Shown: positions 36,441-46,190, counted from the stretch's first letter. The stretch: 62,073 bases of DNA from Streptococcus cristatus (GCF_003943815.1 NZ_RJNA01000001.1:140387-202459), one strand, 5' to 3'. Translations and numbers: made by a program. The notes: generated by a model from the sequence alone, not told the origin.

Positions 36441-36477
36441 TTGACAAGCACCTATCTACATGATATATTAGATAGGT
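36441..36477 (+). promoter_or_regulatory. tRNA-Thr promoter with overlapping palindrome
   Basis: TTGACA (36441-36446) and TATATT (36464-36469) are 17 bp apart. CCTATCTA (36451-36458) and TAGATAGG (36470-36477) form a perfect 8-bp inverted repeat spanning the spacer, the -10 and the start of transcription. Confidence 0.75.
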
Positions 36478-36479
36478 AC

Positions 36480-36552
36480 GCTGATTTAGCTCAGTTGGCA
36501 GAGCGCATCCATGGTAAGGATGAGGTCGCCGGTTCGATCCCGGCAATTAGCA
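36480..36552 (+). tRNA. trnT-GGT: tRNA-Thr (anticodon GGT)
   Basis: A 73-base cloverleaf. The acceptor arm GCTGATT pairs with AATTAGC (one G-T). The anticodon stem CATCC/GGATG encloses loop ATGGTAA, giving anticodon GGT for ACC/ACU threonine codons. The T-arm GCCGG TTCGATC CCGGC is perfect. The discriminator is A; CCA is not encoded. It has its own promoter and terminator and is not part of an rRNA cluster. Confidence 0.96.
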
Positions 36553-36560
36553 TTAGATAA

Positions 36561-36588
36561 AGAGGTTGAGATTTTCTCAGCCTTTTTT
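36561..36588 (+). terminator. Terminator of tRNA-Thr
   Basis: GGTTGAG and CTCAGCC pair around ATTTT, then a T-run. Confidence 0.8.
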
Positions 36589-36691
36589 GGTTTTAAATTA
36601 GGATTTCTCCTCGTTTAAATGCAATGCTTGTGGCTCTCATAGGCGCCCAAATATGATATAATAAAAGTAATATTAGCAAGGCAGGTAAAAT

Positions 36692-37189
36692 ATGTATATC
36701 GAAATGGTGGATGAAACCGGTCAGGTTTCTCAAGAAATCATTAAGCAGACTCAGGAAATCTTGGAGTTTGCGGCTCAGAAAACGGGCAAAGAAAATAAGG
36801 AAATGGCTGTAACCTTTGTGACCAATGAACGTAGCCATGAACTAAACTTGGAATACCGAGACACGGATCGGCCGACGGATGTCATCAGCTTGGAATACAA
36901 GCCGGAGCTGGATATTGCTTTTAATGAGGAAGATTTGGCGGATAATCCTGAGCTGGCTGAGATGCTGGAGGATTTTGACGCTTATATCGGCGAGCTCTTC
37001 ATTTCGGTGGACAAGGCGCGGGAGCAGGCAGAAGAATACGGCCACAGCTTTGAGCGAGAGATGGGCTTTTTGGCAGTGCATGGTTTTCTGCATATCAATG
37101 GCTATGATCATTATACGCCAGAAGAAGAAGCAGAAATGTTTGGCTTACAGGAAGAAATTTTGACAGCTTATGGACTTACAAGACAATAA
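36692..37189 (+). CDS. ybeY: Endoribonuclease YbeY
   Basis: A 165-residue metal-dependent RNase of 16S rRNA maturation and ribosome quality control. The zinc motif HxxxHxxxxxH is visible as [13 protein letters not shown] near residues 129-141, and the substrate region TDVISLEY is present. It overlaps the start of dgkA by 20 bp. The order ybeY-dgkA-era is widely conserved in streptococci. Confidence 0.96.
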   Translation: MYIEMVDETGQVSQEIIKQTQEILEFAAQKTGKENKEMAVTFVTNERSHELNLEYRDTDRPTDVISLEYKPELDIAFNEEDLADNPELAEMLEDFDAYIGELFISVDKAREQAEEYGHSFEREMGFLAVHGFLHINGYDHYTPEEEAEMFGLQEEILTAYGLTRQ

Positions 37190-37574
37190 AAATAACAAGC
37201 GAAAGTGGAAAAATCGAGATGTCATATCGAGTTTGGAATTTGCCCTGACGGGGATTTTCACGGCATTTAAAGAAGAAAAGAATATGCGGAGCCATGTTCT
37301 TTCAGCTGTGGCCGCCATCATTGCAGGTTTGATTTTTCGGATTTCAGCGACGGAGTGGCTGTTCTTGCTGCTAAGTATTTTTTTGGTGATCGCTTTTGAA
37401 ATCATGAATTCAGCCGTTGAAAATGTTGTGGATCTGGCTAGTGATTATCACTTTTCTATGCGGGCAAAGAATGCCAAGGATATGGCAGCTGGTGCAGTTT
37501 TGGTGGTTTCTGGTTTTGCAGTTATAACAGGTTTGATTATTTTTCTGCCAAAACTGTGGGATATTATTTTTTAG
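37170..37574 (+). CDS. dgkA: Undecaprenol/diacylglycerol kinase
   Basis: A 134-residue DgkA-family membrane kinase. In Gram-positives the family phosphorylates undecaprenol to recycle the cell-wall lipid carrier. The active-site region is [19 protein letters not shown] (catalytic Glu and metal-binding Glu). Three hydrophobic helices and the amphipathic basic N-terminus ([10 protein letters not shown]) are seen. The start inside ybeY implies translational coupling. Confidence 0.95.
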   Translation: MDLQDNKNNKRKWKNRDVISSLEFALTGIFTAFKEEKNMRSHVLSAVAAIIAGLIFRISATEWLFLLLSIFLVIAFEIMNSAVENVVDLASDYHFSMRAKNAKDMAAGAVLVVSGFAVITGLIIFLPKLWDIIF

Positions 37575-37589
37575 AGAAGGAATAGAACA

Positions 37590-38489
37590 ATGACTTTTAA
37601 ATCAGGCTTTGTAGCCATTTTAGGCCGACCAAATGTTGGCAAATCAACTTTTTTGAATCATGTCATGGGGCAAAAGATTGCCATCATGAGTGACAAGGCT
37701 CAGACGACCCGCAATAAGATCATGGGCATTTATACGACGGATAAGGAGCAGATTGTCTTTATCGACACGCCGGGAATCCATAAGCCCAAGACTGCTCTAG
37801 GTGATTTTATGGTTGAATCTGCCTATAGCACCCTGCGTGAGGTGGACACGGTTCTTTTCATGGTACCGGCAGATGAGCCACGTGGCAAGGGCGATGATAT
37901 GATTATCGAACGTTTGAAAGCGGCTAAGGTGCCAGTTATTTTGGTGGTCAATAAGATTGATAAAGTCCATCCGGATCAGCTTTTGGCGCAAATTGATGAT
38001 TTCCGTCAGCAGATGGACTTCAAAGAAATCGTTCCGATTTCGGCTCTGCAGGGCAACAATGTTTCCCGTTTAATTGACATCCTTAGTGAGAATCTGGAGG
38101 AGGGCTTCCAATATTTCCCAGAAGATCAGATTACCGATCATCCAGAGCGTTTCTTGGTTTCAGAAATGATCCGCGAGAAGGTTCTACACCTGACTCGTGA
38201 AGAGATTCCCCACTCAGTTGCAGTGGTTGTTGACAGCATGAAGCGAGACGAGGAGACGGACAAGGTTCATATCCGAGCGACGATCATGGTCGAGCGCGAC
38301 AGCCAAAAAGGTATTATCATCGGTAAAGGCGGATCCATGCTCAAGAAAATCGGTTCCATGGCTCGTCGCGATATCGAGCTCATGCTCGGAGACAAGGTCT
38401 TCTTAGAAACTTGGGTCAAGGTCAAGAAAAACTGGCGAGACAAGAAGCTGGACTTGGCAGACTTTGGCTATAATGAGAAGGAATATTAA
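37590..38489 (+). CDS. era: GTPase Era
   Basis: A 299-residue GTPase needed for 30S ribosome assembly. The G domain has GRPNVGKST (G1), the TTRN switch, DTPGIHK (G3) and NKID (G4). The C-terminal KH domain has [14 protein letters not shown] and binds the 3' end of 16S rRNA. Length is normal; AGAAGGAA precedes the ATG. Confidence 0.98.
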   Translation: MTFKSGFVAILGRPNVGKSTFLNHVMGQKIAIMSDKAQTTRNKIMGIYTTDKEQIVFIDTPGIHKPKTALGDFMVESAYSTLREVDTVLFMVPADEPRGKGDDMIIERLKAAKVPVILVVNKIDKVHPDQLLAQIDDFRQQMDFKEIVPISALQGNNVSRLIDILSENLEEGFQYFPEDQITDHPERFLVSEMIREKVLHLTREEIPHSVAVVVDSMKRDEETDKVHIRATIMVERDSQKGIIIGKGGSMLKKIGSMARRDIELMLGDKVFLETWVKVKKNWRDKKLDLADFGYNEKEY

Positions 38490-38545
38490 CAGAGCAAGAA
38501 TTTTTCATTTCTGGTTATCGATTGAATTGTAGATAGGGAAATTGA

Positions 38546-39022
38546 ATGAACAAAGACTACATTTCCTATATTCGCTCCAAGGTGGGGCATGATAAAGTTA
38601 TCCTGAATTTTGCTGGTGGAATTTTGACAGACGAGGACGGTCGTGTGCTTCTGCAGTTGCGAGGTGATAAGAAAACATGGGCGATTCCTGGAGGAGCTAT
38701 GGAGCTCGGGGAGACTTCTCTGCAAGCAGCCATGCGTGAGTTTTACGAAGAGACAGGCATTGCTGTTGAAGCAAAGCGCTTGCTGAATGTTTACACTAAT
38801 TTTGATGAATCTTATCCTAATGGAGACAAAGTGCAGACGGTTGTCTTTCTGTATGAACTGCAGGCACTGGAGAATGTTAATATTTCCAATTTTCATAATG
38901 AGGAAACACTGCGTTTAGGCTTTTTTTCTAAAGAAGAAATAGCAGAGCTGGAAAATGTATCGGATAAACACCGCCTGATGTTAGACGAGTATTTTTCAGA
39001 CAGCTTTGCTATGGGGCTATGA
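38546..39022 (+). CDS. Nudix hydrolase
   Basis: 158 residues with a complete Nudix box, GAMELGETSLQAAMREFYEETGI (23 residues; key G, E, REFYEE and G). It hydrolyses a nucleoside-diphosphate derivative; the substrate cannot be told. The gene stands between era and mutM, so a nucleotide-pool-cleaning role is attractive but unproven. Confidence 0.9.
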   Translation: MNKDYISYIRSKVGHDKVILNFAGGILTDEDGRVLLQLRGDKKTWAIPGGAMELGETSLQAAMREFYEETGIAVEAKRLLNVYTNFDESYPNGDKVQTVVFLYELQALENVNISNFHNEETLRLGFFSKEEIAELENVSDKHRLMLDEYFSDSFAMGL

Positions 39023-39049
39023 TATTGAGAATACTAAGAAAGGAACTTT

Positions 39050-39874
39050 ATGCCTGAATTACCTGAAGTGGAAACGGTTCGGCGTGGTTTGGAGCGTCTG
39101 GTTGTTGGTAAGACGATTAGGCAGGTGCGGATTCGCTATGCCAAGATGATTGGTACGGGAGTGGATAGCTTTGTTCATGACTTGCCAGGTCAGACCATTG
39201 AAAAGATTGGCCGTCGGGGCAAGTATTTGCTCTTTTACCTGACGGGTGGAGTGCTGGTTTCCCATCTGCGAATGGAAGGCAAGTATCTTTTTTATCCTGA
39301 TGCGGTGCCTGAGCGCAAGCATGCCCATGTCTTTTTCGAGATGACAGATGGTGGGACGCTTGTTTATGAGGATGTCCGCAAGTTTGGGACCATGGAGCTA
39401 TTGAGAAAGGATCAGCTAGAGGCTTATTTTGCTGCCAGAAAGCTTGGTCCTGAGCCGACAGATTCAGAATTTCTCTTGGCGCCTTTTGCAGCAGCTTTGA
39501 GTCGTTCCAAGAAGCCTATCAAACCCTATTTGCTAGAGCAGACCTTGGTCGTTGGGCTGGGCAATATCTATGTAGATGAGGCCCTTTGGCGGGCGCGGAT
39601 TCATCCGGCAAGGCCAGCAGCTAGTCTGAAGCCTGCTGAAGTGAAGCGGCTGCGTGAGCAGATTATAGAAGTTTTGCAGCTTGGGATTGAGAAGAGGGGC
39701 TCGACTATTCGGACCTACCGCAATGCTTTGGGCGAAGATGGCACGATGCAGGATTTTCTGCAGGTCTATGGAAAGACTGGTCAACCCTGTGCTAGATGCG
39801 GCAGCCCGATTGAGAAAATTAAGCTGGGTGGACGCGGTACTCATCTCTGTCCCCATTGCCAGAAAGCGAGGTAG
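39050..39874 (+). CDS. mutM: Formamidopyrimidine-DNA glycosylase
   Basis: A 274-residue base-excision repair enzyme removing 8-oxoguanine. It has the N-terminal catalytic [13 protein letters not shown] (Pro2/Glu3), the helix-two-turn-helix centre [17 protein letters not shown], and the C-terminal zinc finger CARCGS...CPHC with the RGTH contact region. AAAGGAAC precedes the ATG. It is followed 5 bp later by coaE. Confidence 0.97.
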   Translation: MPELPEVETVRRGLERLVVGKTIRQVRIRYAKMIGTGVDSFVHDLPGQTIEKIGRRGKYLLFYLTGGVLVSHLRMEGKYLFYPDAVPERKHAHVFFEMTDGGTLVYEDVRKFGTMELLRKDQLEAYFAARKLGPEPTDSEFLLAPFAAALSRSKKPIKPYLLEQTLVVGLGNIYVDEALWRARIHPARPAASLKPAEVKRLREQIIEVLQLGIEKRGSTIRTYRNALGEDGTMQDFLQVYGKTGQPCARCGSPIEKIKLGGRGTHLCPHCQKAR

Positions 39875-39879
39875 CTGTC

Positions 39880-40476
39880 ATGGCAAGAATTATCGGTATC
39901 ACTGGCGGCATTGCCTCGGGTAAGTCAACAGTGACAGAGTTTTTGAGGCAGCAAGGCTACCAAGTCGTCGATGCGGATCAAGTAGTACATGAGCTGCAGG
40001 AGCCGGGAGGACGACTGTATCAAGCTCTTTTATCTACCTTTGGCACAGCTATCTTGCAGGAAGATGGCCGCTTGGACCGGCCCAAGCTGGGAGCTATGAT
40101 TTTTGGAAATCCCGAAGTCTTGGCGCAGTCTAGCCAGCTTCAGAACGAGATTATTCGAGAGGAACTGGCTAGCAGACGAGATTTGCTAGCAGAGACAGAA
40201 GCTGTCTTTTTCATGGATCTTCCCTTGTTGTTTGAGTTAGAATATGATAATTGGTTTGACCAAATCTGGTTGGTAGACGTGAGAGAAGAAACTCAGCTCA
40301 GCCGCCTTATGGCTCGAAATGCTCTCAGTCAGGAAGAAGCAGAAAAACGCATAGCAGCTCAGCTATCTCTCCAAGAAAAACGAAAGAGGGCAAACGTTCT
40401 GATTGATAATAATGGCTCGCTTGAGGGAACTCGACAGCAGCTTCGCGATGCTTTGCAGAAATTAGAAAGAAGATGA
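39880..40476 (+). CDS. coaE: Dephospho-CoA kinase
   Basis: A 198-residue kinase performing the last step of CoA synthesis. The P-loop is GGIASGKST. DADQVVHELQEPG and the DLPLLFE motif follow, and the C-terminal LIDNNGSLEGTRQQL is typical. The ATG at 39880 matches the usual MxxIIGITGG start with GCGAGGTAG upstream; an 8-codon upstream extension lies inside mutM. Confidence 0.96.
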   Translation: MARIIGITGGIASGKSTVTEFLRQQGYQVVDADQVVHELQEPGGRLYQALLSTFGTAILQEDGRLDRPKLGAMIFGNPEVLAQSSQLQNEIIREELASRRDLLAETEAVFFMDLPLLFELEYDNWFDQIWLVDVREETQLSRLMARNALSQEEAEKRIAAQLSLQEKRKRANVLIDNNGSLEGTRQQLRDALQKLERR

Positions 40477-40480
40477 TTCT

Positions 40481-41683
40481 ATCACGATACAAGTAAATTG
40501 GAAACATAATCTGAAAATCGCTTGGTTTGGGAACTTCCTGACAGGTGCCAGTATTTCCTTGGTCACTCCTTTTATGCCCCTTTTTGTGGAGCAGCTAGGA
40601 GCGCGTGGTCATGAGGTGGAGTACTATGCTGGTCTTGGCATTGCTCTTTCGGCTGTTTCGGCAGCCTTTTTATCCCCTGTCTGGGGCAGTTTGGCTGATC
40701 GCTATGGCCGTAAACCTATGATGATTCGGGCTGCTACGGCTATGGTCTTTACCATGGGTGGCATTGCCTTTGTGCCTAATATTTTTTGGCTCTTGGTCTT
40801 ACGCTTTCTCAACGGCGTTTTTGCGGGCTATGTGCCCAACAGCACCGCCTTGATTGCCAGTCAGGTTCCTAAGGAAAAGACTGGTTATGCGCTGGGAACT
40901 TTGGCAACTGGTGTCGTCGCTGGCAATCTCATGGGGCCCTTGATTGGTGGAGTGATTGCTGAAGTTTTTGGCATCCGCAATGTCTTTCTACTGATTGGCT
41001 TTTTCTTTCTGATTGCGACCCTGATGACGACTGCTTTCATCAGAGAAGATTTTAGACCAGTTACCAAGGAAGAGGAGATTGGCTTTGGGGAACTCATTCG
41101 TCAGATTAGATATCCCAAGTTCTTGCCTACTCTTTTTCTGACTAGTTTTGTGATCCAGTTTGCAGCCCAGTCTATCGGTCCGATTCTTTCCCTTTATATT
41201 CGGGAGTTAGGTCAAACGGACAATCTGATTTTTGTATCTGGGCTGATTGTTTCGAGTATGGGACTGTCCAGTATGCTGAGTTCGAGTATTTTAGGTCGCA
41301 TGGGGGATCGCATGGGCAATCATCGTTTGCTCGTTCTGGCTCAGTTTTATTCTATTATTATTTACCTGCTCTGTGCTCATGCAGGCTCTTCGCTCCAACT
41401 CGGTTTTTACCGTTTCTTGTTTGGTTTAGGAACGGGAGCCTTGGTTCCGGGGGTCAATGCTCTATTAAGTAAAATCACGCCTAAGTTTGGGATTTCTCGA
41501 ATCTTTAGCTACAACCAGATTTTCTTTTATCTGGGTGGTGTCATTGGCCCCATGTCAGGATCGGCTATTGCAGCGACAGCAGGCTATCATTCAGTCTTTT
41601 ATGCTACAGCAGGCTTAGTGGGACTGAGTCTCCTTATCAACCTTTTTTGTTTTGGAAATTTATTGAAAAAGAAGGAAATCTAG
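40481..41683 (+). CDS. pmrA: Multidrug MFS efflux protein PmrA-like, start codon uncertain
   Basis: A 12-span drug:H+ antiporter of the PmrA/NorA type, with [17 protein letters not shown] (loop 2-3) and [20 protein letters not shown] (motif C). The conserved N-terminus ([23 protein letters not shown]) is encoded from about 40496, but no in-frame ATG, GTG or TTG lies before 40559. That TTG would delete most of the first membrane helix. A site resembling AAAGAAG (40466-40472) stands 8 bases before an ATC (40481), giving [13 protein letters not shown] at 40487 is the other option. Either a non-canonical start or a damaged one. It immediately follows coaE. Confidence 0.75.
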   Translation: MTIQVNWKHNLKIAWFGNFLTGASISLVTPFMPLFVEQLGARGHEVEYYAGLGIALSAVSAAFLSPVWGSLADRYGRKPMMIRAATAMVFTMGGIAFVPNIFWLLVLRFLNGVFAGYVPNSTALIASQVPKEKTGYALGTLATGVVAGNLMGPLIGGVIAEVFGIRNVFLLIGFFFLIATLMTTAFIREDFRPVTKEEEIGFGELIRQIRYPKFLPTLFLTSFVIQFAAQSIGPILSLYIRELGQTDNLIFVSGLIVSSMGLSSMLSSSILGRMGDRMGNHRLLVLAQFYSIIIYLLCAHAGSSLQLGFYRFLFGLGTGALVPGVNALLSKITPKFGISRIFSYNQIFFYLGGVIGPMSGSAIAATAGYHSVFYATAGLVGLSLLINLFCFGNLLKKKEI

Positions 41684-41832
41684 TGCGCGTTAAAATTCAT
41701 TTAAAATGCTCCAGTTGCGGCAGTCAGAATTATCTGACTAGTAAGAATAGTAAGACTCATCCTGATAAGATTGAGGTATTGAAGTACTGCCCCAAGGAAA
41801 GAAAAGTAACCTTACATCTTGAATCTAAATAG
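41683..41832 (+). CDS. rpmG: 50S ribosomal protein L33
   Basis: A 49-residue L33 protein: [20 protein letters not shown], then [20 protein letters not shown]. The first CxxC pair is present, but the second zinc pair is reduced to one Cys (KYCPKER), so zinc binding may be incomplete. The start is GTG 41683, overlapping the last base of the pmrA stop, so translation is coupled. Confidence 0.9.
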   Translation: MRVKIHLKCSSCGSQNYLTSKNSKTHPDKIEVLKYCPKERKVTLHLESK

Positions 41833-41847
41833 ATTTTATGATAAAAT
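41819..41847 (+). promoter_or_regulatory. Promoter of secG-rnr-smpB
   Basis: TTGAAT (41819-41824) and TAAAAT (41842-41847, preceded by TGA as extended -10) with a 17-bp spacer, within and just after the end of rpmG. Confidence 0.65.
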
Positions 41848-41873
41848 AGAAAGGATTTTAAGGAGTTTTATTT

Positions 41874-42107
41874 ATGTATAGCCTATTATTAACGATTTTA
41901 GTCATTTTATCAGGTTTTATCGTCATTGCTATTTTTATGCAACCAACAAAAAACCAATCTAGTAACGTGTTTGATTCGAGTGCCAATGACCTTTTTGAGC
42001 GGTCTAAAGCACGTGGATTTGAAGCTGTAATGCAGCGTCTGACCGGATTTCTGATCTTTGTCTGGTTGCTGATTGCCTTGATATTGGCAGTATTATCTAG
42101 TAAATAA
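41874..42107 (+). CDS. secG: Preprotein translocase subunit SecG
   Basis: A 77-residue SecG with two membrane helices (about 3-22 and 52-73), separated by a Ser/Asn-rich loop and VMQRLTGFL before helix 2. It assists SecYEG protein export. The order secG-rnr-smpB is conserved in Firmicutes. TTAAGGAG precedes the ATG. Confidence 0.92.
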   Translation: MYSLLLTILVILSGFIVIAIFMQPTKNQSSNVFDSSANDLFERSKARGFEAVMQRLTGFLIFVWLLIALILAVLSSK

Positions 42108-42191
42108 AATGGGCTCTGACTATGTCTTGGCCTTTTTTTAAAGTTTAAAAGGGGACAATATCAAGATCCCCTCATAGTATAGAAAGAAAGT

Positions 42192-44540
42192 ATGAAAGAA
42201 GAAATTATAGAATATTTAAAAGACAGGCAGCAGGCTAGCGTACATGAGCTGGCGGCTGCTTTGGGGAAAGAGTCTTCCAAGGATTTTAGTGCCTTGGTCA
42301 AGACCATCTCCCAGATGGAAAGAAAGCATCAGCTTCGCTTTGATGATGAGGGGCGGATTGAGCTTTATGAGAAGAAAAAGCAGGAGCGTCTGACGCTCAA
42401 GGGTGTTTTTCATGCCCACAAGAATGGCTTTGGCTTTGTCACCTTGAATGAGGAAGAGGATGACCTCTTTGTCGGCCGTAATGATGTCAATCATGCCATT
42501 GATGGCGATACGGTAGAAGTGGTCATTACCAAGGTAGCAGACCGCATCAAGGGAACATCAGCTGAGGCTAAGATTATCGATATTTTGGAGCACAGCTTGA
42601 CGTCAGCGGTTGGTCAGCTGGTTCTGGATGAGGAAAAGCCCAAGTATGCCGGCTATATCCGCTCGAAAAATCAGAAAATCCGCCAGCCTATTTATGTCAA
42701 AAGACCAGCCATGGTTTTGGATGGCACAGAGGTGCTCAAGGTCGCTATTGACAAATATCCGACCAAGAAACACGATTTCTTTGTGGCTAGTCTGATTGAT
42801 GTGGTCGGTCATGTAAACGATCCAGGTATAGATGTACTGGAAGTGCTGGAGTCGATGGATATTGTCTCCGAGTTTCCAGAAAAGGTCTTGGAAGAAGCCG
42901 AGAGGGTTCCGGACGCGCCGACAGAGAGTGATTTGGCAGGACGTTTGGACCTGCGTGAAGAGATTACCTTCACCATCGATGGAGCGGATGCCAAAGACTT
43001 GGATGATGCTGTCCATATCAAGCGCTTGAAAAATGGCAACTTTGAGTTGGGCGTCCATATCGCAGATGTGTCCTACTATGTCAAAGAAGGCTCTGAGCTG
43101 GACAAGGAAGCCCTCAATCGAGCAACCTCAGTCTATGTGACCGACCGCGTAGTGCCCATGTTGCCAGAGCGCCTGTCCAACGGTATCTGCTCCCTCAATC
43201 CCAATGTGGACCGGCTGACCCAGTCGGCTATCATGGAGATTGATGCCAAGGGGCGCGTGGTCAAGCATACCATTACTCAGTCTGTCATTAAAACGACCTT
43301 TCGCATGACCTACAGCGATGTCAACGACATCATCGCAGGTGATCAGGAAAAGGCTGCGCAGTTCAAGGCCATTGTGCCTAGTATTGATAGTATGGTTCGT
43401 CTGCATGAGATTCTGGAAAGCATGCGCTTTAAACGCGGTGCGCTCAACTTTGATACCAACGAAGCCAAAATCATGGTCAACAAGGAAGGTCGGCCAGTGG
43501 ATATTGTTCTGCGTCAGCGTGGGATTGCTGAGCGCATGATTGAGTCCTTTATGCTGGTGGCTAATGAGACGGTGGCTGAGCATTTTGCTAAGCTAAATCT
43601 GCCCTTCATCTATCGGATTCACGAGGAGCCTAAGGCGGAGAAGGTGCAGAAGTTTATCGACTACGCCTCTAGCTTTGGGATTCGGATATACGGGACGGCT
43701 AGCTCTATGAGTCAGCAGGCCCTGCAGGATATTATGGAGGCGGTCAAAGACCAGCCTTATGAGGATGTGCTGTCTATGATGCTTCTGCGCTCCATGCAGC
43801 AGGCTCGCTACTCTGAGCACAATCACGGTCACTATGGTCTGGCAGCGGAGTTTTATACGCATTTCACCAGTCCGATTCGCCGCTATCCGGACCTTCTGGT
43901 TCACCGAATGGTACGGGATTATGGTAAGTCTAAAGAAATAGCAGAGCATTTTGAGCAAGTGATTCCAGAGATTGCCAGTCAGTCTTCCAGCCGAGAGCGT
44001 CGAGCTATCGAGGCCGAGCGTGAAGTCGAAGCCATGAAGAAGGCTGAGTACATGGAAGAATTTGTCGGGGAAGAGTTTGAGGGCGTCGTTTCAAGCGTGG
44101 TTAAGTTTGGACTCTTCGTCGAACTGCCTAATACGGTCGAGGGCTTGATTCATGTTACCAACTTGCCAGAGTTTTACAGCTACAATGAGCGGACTATGAC
44201 CCTGCAAGGAGAAAAGTCCGGCGTAGTCTTCAAGGTCGGTCAGCAGATTCGCATCAAGCTGGTCCGAGCGGATAAAGCTACGGGCGAGATTGACTTTGAG
44301 TATCTGCCTAGTGAATTTGACCTGGTAGAAAAGACTAGCAAGAGTAGCAGAGGCAGGTCAGGGAGAAATAGACGCCGTGAGGATGAGAAGCGCAGCCATT
44401 CTTCCAAAGAAAAAGGCAACAGAGATAAGAAAGATAAGAAGTCCAAGAAAGGCAAGAGCCAGAAGGCATTTTACAAGGAACTAGTCAAGAAAGGAGCCAA
44501 GCATGGCAAAGGGAGAAGGAAAGGTCGTCGCGCAAAATAA
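42192..44540 (+). CDS. rnr: Ribonuclease R
   Basis: A 782-residue 3'-5' exoribonuclease. It has an N-terminal helix-turn-helix (about 1-60), cold-shock domains (about 70-220) and the RNB catalytic domain with [16 protein letters not shown] aspartates. An S1 domain (about 625-705) and a Lys/Arg/Ser-rich tail (710-782) follow. It degrades structured RNA and works with tmRNA-SmpB on stalled ribosomes. The end overlaps smpB by 38 bp. Confidence 0.97.
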   Translation: MKEEIIEYLKDRQQASVHELAAALGKESSKDFSALVKTISQMERKHQLRFDDEGRIELYEKKKQERLTLKGVFHAHKNGFGFVTLNEEEDDLFVGRNDVNHAIDGDTVEVVITKVADRIKGTSAEAKIIDILEHSLTSAVGQLVLDEEKPKYAGYIRSKNQKIRQPIYVKRPAMVLDGTEVLKVAIDKYPTKKHDFFVASLIDVVGHVNDPGIDVLEVLESMDIVSEFPEKVLEEAERVPDAPTESDLAGRLDLREEITFTIDGADAKDLDDAVHIKRLKNGNFELGVHIADVSYYVKEGSELDKEALNRATSVYVTDRVVPMLPERLSNGICSLNPNVDRLTQSAIMEIDAKGRVVKHTITQSVIKTTFRMTYSDVNDIIAGDQEKAAQFKAIVPSIDSMVRLHEILESMRFKRGALNFDTNEAKIMVNKEGRPVDIVLRQRGIAERMIESFMLVANETVAEHFAKLNLPFIYRIHEEPKAEKVQKFIDYASSFGIRIYGTASSMSQQALQDIMEAVKDQPYEDVLSMMLLRSMQQARYSEHNHGHYGLAAEFYTHFTSPIRRYPDLLVHRMVRDYGKSKEIAEHFEQVIPEIASQSSSRERRAIEAEREVEAMKKAEYMEEFVGEEFEGVVSSVVKFGLFVELPNTVEGLIHVTNLPEFYSYNERTMTLQGEKSGVVFKVGQQIRIKLVRADKATGEIDFEYLPSEFDLVEKTSKSSRGRSGRNRRREDEKRSHSSKEKGNRDKKDKKSKKGKSQKAFYKELVKKGAKHGKGRRKGRRAK

Positions 44541-44970
44541 AAAGGCCAGACACGACTACACCATCGTGGATACCATTGAGGCTGGTATGGTGCTGACAGG
44601 GACGGAGATCAAGAGCGTCCGGGCTGCCCGTATCAATCTAAAAGACGGCTTTGCCCAGATCAAGAACGGTGAGGCCTGGCTCAGCAATGTCCATATCGCT
44701 CCTTATGAAGAGGGCAATATCTGGAACCAAGAGCCTGAGCGCCGCAGAAAACTGCTGCTGCATAAGAAGCAGATCCAAAAGCTGGAGCAGGAAACTAAGG
44801 GAACTGGTATGACGCTGGTGCCGCTCAAGGTTTATCTTAAGGACGGCTATGCCAAGCTCCTCCTGGGCTTAGCCAAAGGGAAGCACGACTACGACAAGCG
44901 TGAGTCCATCAAACGTCGCGAGCAAAACCGTGACATCGCAAGACAGATGAAGAACTTTAATACAAGATGA
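44503..44970 (+). CDS. smpB: tmRNA-binding protein SmpB
   Basis: A 155-residue SmpB that brings tmRNA to stalled ribosomes. It has [31 protein letters not shown] (first 40 residues), the central beta barrel, and the basic C-terminal tail [20 protein letters not shown] that reads the empty mRNA channel. The gene is intact. A second, diverged copy of its last 78 coding bases lies at 46110-46187, evidence that this 3' end is a recombination point. Confidence 0.98.
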   Translation: MAKGEGKVVAQNKKARHDYTIVDTIEAGMVLTGTEIKSVRAARINLKDGFAQIKNGEAWLSNVHIAPYEEGNIWNQEPERRRKLLLHKKQIQKLEQETKGTGMTLVPLKVYLKDGYAKLLLGLAKGKHDYDKRESIKRREQNRDIARQMKNFNTR

Positions 44971-44973
44971 AAG
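44893..44973 (+). repeat. Direct repeat, copy 1 (smpB 3' end)
   Basis: The last 78 coding bases of smpB plus AAG. It matches 46110-46190 at 77 of 81 positions. Confidence 0.95.
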
Positions 44974-44994
44974 ACTGGGCGGCCGGTCTTTTTT
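44971..44994 (+). terminator. Terminator of smpB
   Basis: AAGAC and GTCTT enclose a GC-rich centre (TGGGCGGCCG) and run into TTTTTT. Confidence 0.7.
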
Positions 44995-45021
44995 AGTATT
45001 CAACTGTGACTTTGGATTTAT

Positions 45022-45069
45022 GTTATAATGGGAGGGAACAGGTCTGAGGATGAATGAGAAAAGGAGGAG
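45022..45069 (+). promoter_or_regulatory. Promoter and ribosome binding site of the cassette
   Basis: TGT TATAAT gives an extended -10 (-10 at 45024-45029) with only a poor -35. AAAGGAGGAGA at 45059-45069 is a near-perfect ribosome binding site for the short ORF at 45073. Confidence 0.6.
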
Positions 45070-45072
45070 AAA

Positions 45073-45120
45073 ATGAAGAAGCAAGAATATGTAACTGGAG
45101 TTGGTGCAGGAGGAAACTGA
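45073..45120 (+). CDS. 15-codon leader ORF
   Basis: Encodes MKKQEYVTGVGAGGN behind a near-perfect ribosome binding site. Its last codons contain the GCAGGAGGAAA used by the following gene, so it may couple translation, or be the residue of a larger gene lost from the cassette. No family is recognised. Confidence 0.4.
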   Translation: MKKQEYVTGVGAGGN

Positions 45121-45124
45121 TACG

Positions 45125-46089
45125 ATGAGAAAGATATTAAAAAATAAGCGTGCTTTTCAATGGATGGTAGCTAGCCTAATTCTTATCCCTTTCATTATAG
45201 TAGGTACTGTTGGGTTCCAACAATTATTTAAAGAACCTGAAAAAGTCGAATATTCTATTGAAGAATACCATTCTGTAAAAGAAAACGTATATTTTTTCGG
45301 GAATCAACGAAAATTCGTCTTATTAAACATCGATTCCAAAGCGAGACCTGGGGGTGGTGTCTATCTTTATACAACCGAGCGGAAAGTGATGACAAACAAA
45401 GGCGGAGTTGATTTAACCGATAGAAAAACAGGCCCAAATCAGATTATTGGAAGATCCGTCTTTATGACTATAGAACAGAAGATTTAGCCGATAAAGAAGT
45501 GGATCTAAACAAAGTAGTCGAAGACTATGACGCCAGTTTTTTTCCGATTGATTTCAGAATCTTCACCTATCGTAATAATCCTAAAAGCACCATCAATATA
45601 GAAGTCAAAGATAATCAAGGTGATATGAAAACCTTAGTTTTAAACATTGATAGTGGAAAAGTAGAAGGAGAGTATCAAGAGCGTTCAGATATCTATGAAG
45701 AGGGTCCTTACTTTTTTTATACGACACTGGATCAGTATGCAGAAGATAAGGGGTATGTAGTAGGTCGGCTCATTGAAAGTTCTTTGCCTTTTAAAGAGGC
45801 GGGCAAGGTTGTTGATACCAACATAAACCTCTTTGAGGAATATCCTGAAATTGAGAAAAAAATAACTGAAGGAGATTGGGCTCTTATTCCTCAAGAAGAA
45901 TACGTGACCCCAGAGGAATGGTTTGACAAAGTGTTACACTGGATGGCGCCTAAGGGAGAGGATAAATTGACGATTTATGGTATAGATACTAAGGGTCAGA
46001 TTTCTGATACCCCATTCACAACCTATGCAGAATATGAAGCCTGGGTTCAAAAACAACGATCAGAAGGGAAAATAAATGAAACGAATTGA
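45125..46089 (+). pseudogene. Frameshifted membrane-anchored immunity-like protein (TipC-like?)
   Basis: If one base is restored near 45447 (ATTATTGGAAG), the two parts join into about 321 residues: NQII, then WKIRLYDYRTEDLADKEVDLNKVVEDYD. The N-terminus has one span (about 12-33) after a basic MRKILKNKR. The rest is acidic and beta-rich with CxxC absent and a C-terminal WFDKVLHWMAPKGEDKL and DTPFTTYAEYEAW. This resembles TipC-type immunity proteins for LXG toxins of streptococci, though the family call is from memory and uncertain. As it stands the first frame stops at 45487. No toxin gene accompanies it. Confidence 0.6.
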
Positions 46090-46109
46090 TCCTGACAGAA
46101 TTAAAAGTA

Positions 46110-46190
46110 GACAAGCGCGAGTCCATCAAACGCCGTGAGCAAAACCGCGACATCGCAAGACAGATGAAGAACTTTAATACAAGATGAAAG
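46110..46190 (+). repeat. Direct repeat, copy 2 (foreign smpB 3' end)
   Basis: It encodes [25 protein letters not shown] and stop, exactly the SmpB C-terminus, but has no start. The four differences from copy 1 are all third positions of CGN arginine codons. It was therefore once coding in another lineage's smpB, not a simple copy of the local gene. Confidence 0.93.

Noticed and set aside
42216..44455. Several leftward ORFs of 70-150 codons inside rnr
   Set aside because: All lie antisense to a complete, well-conserved RNase R; their composition is that of a mirrored coding frame.
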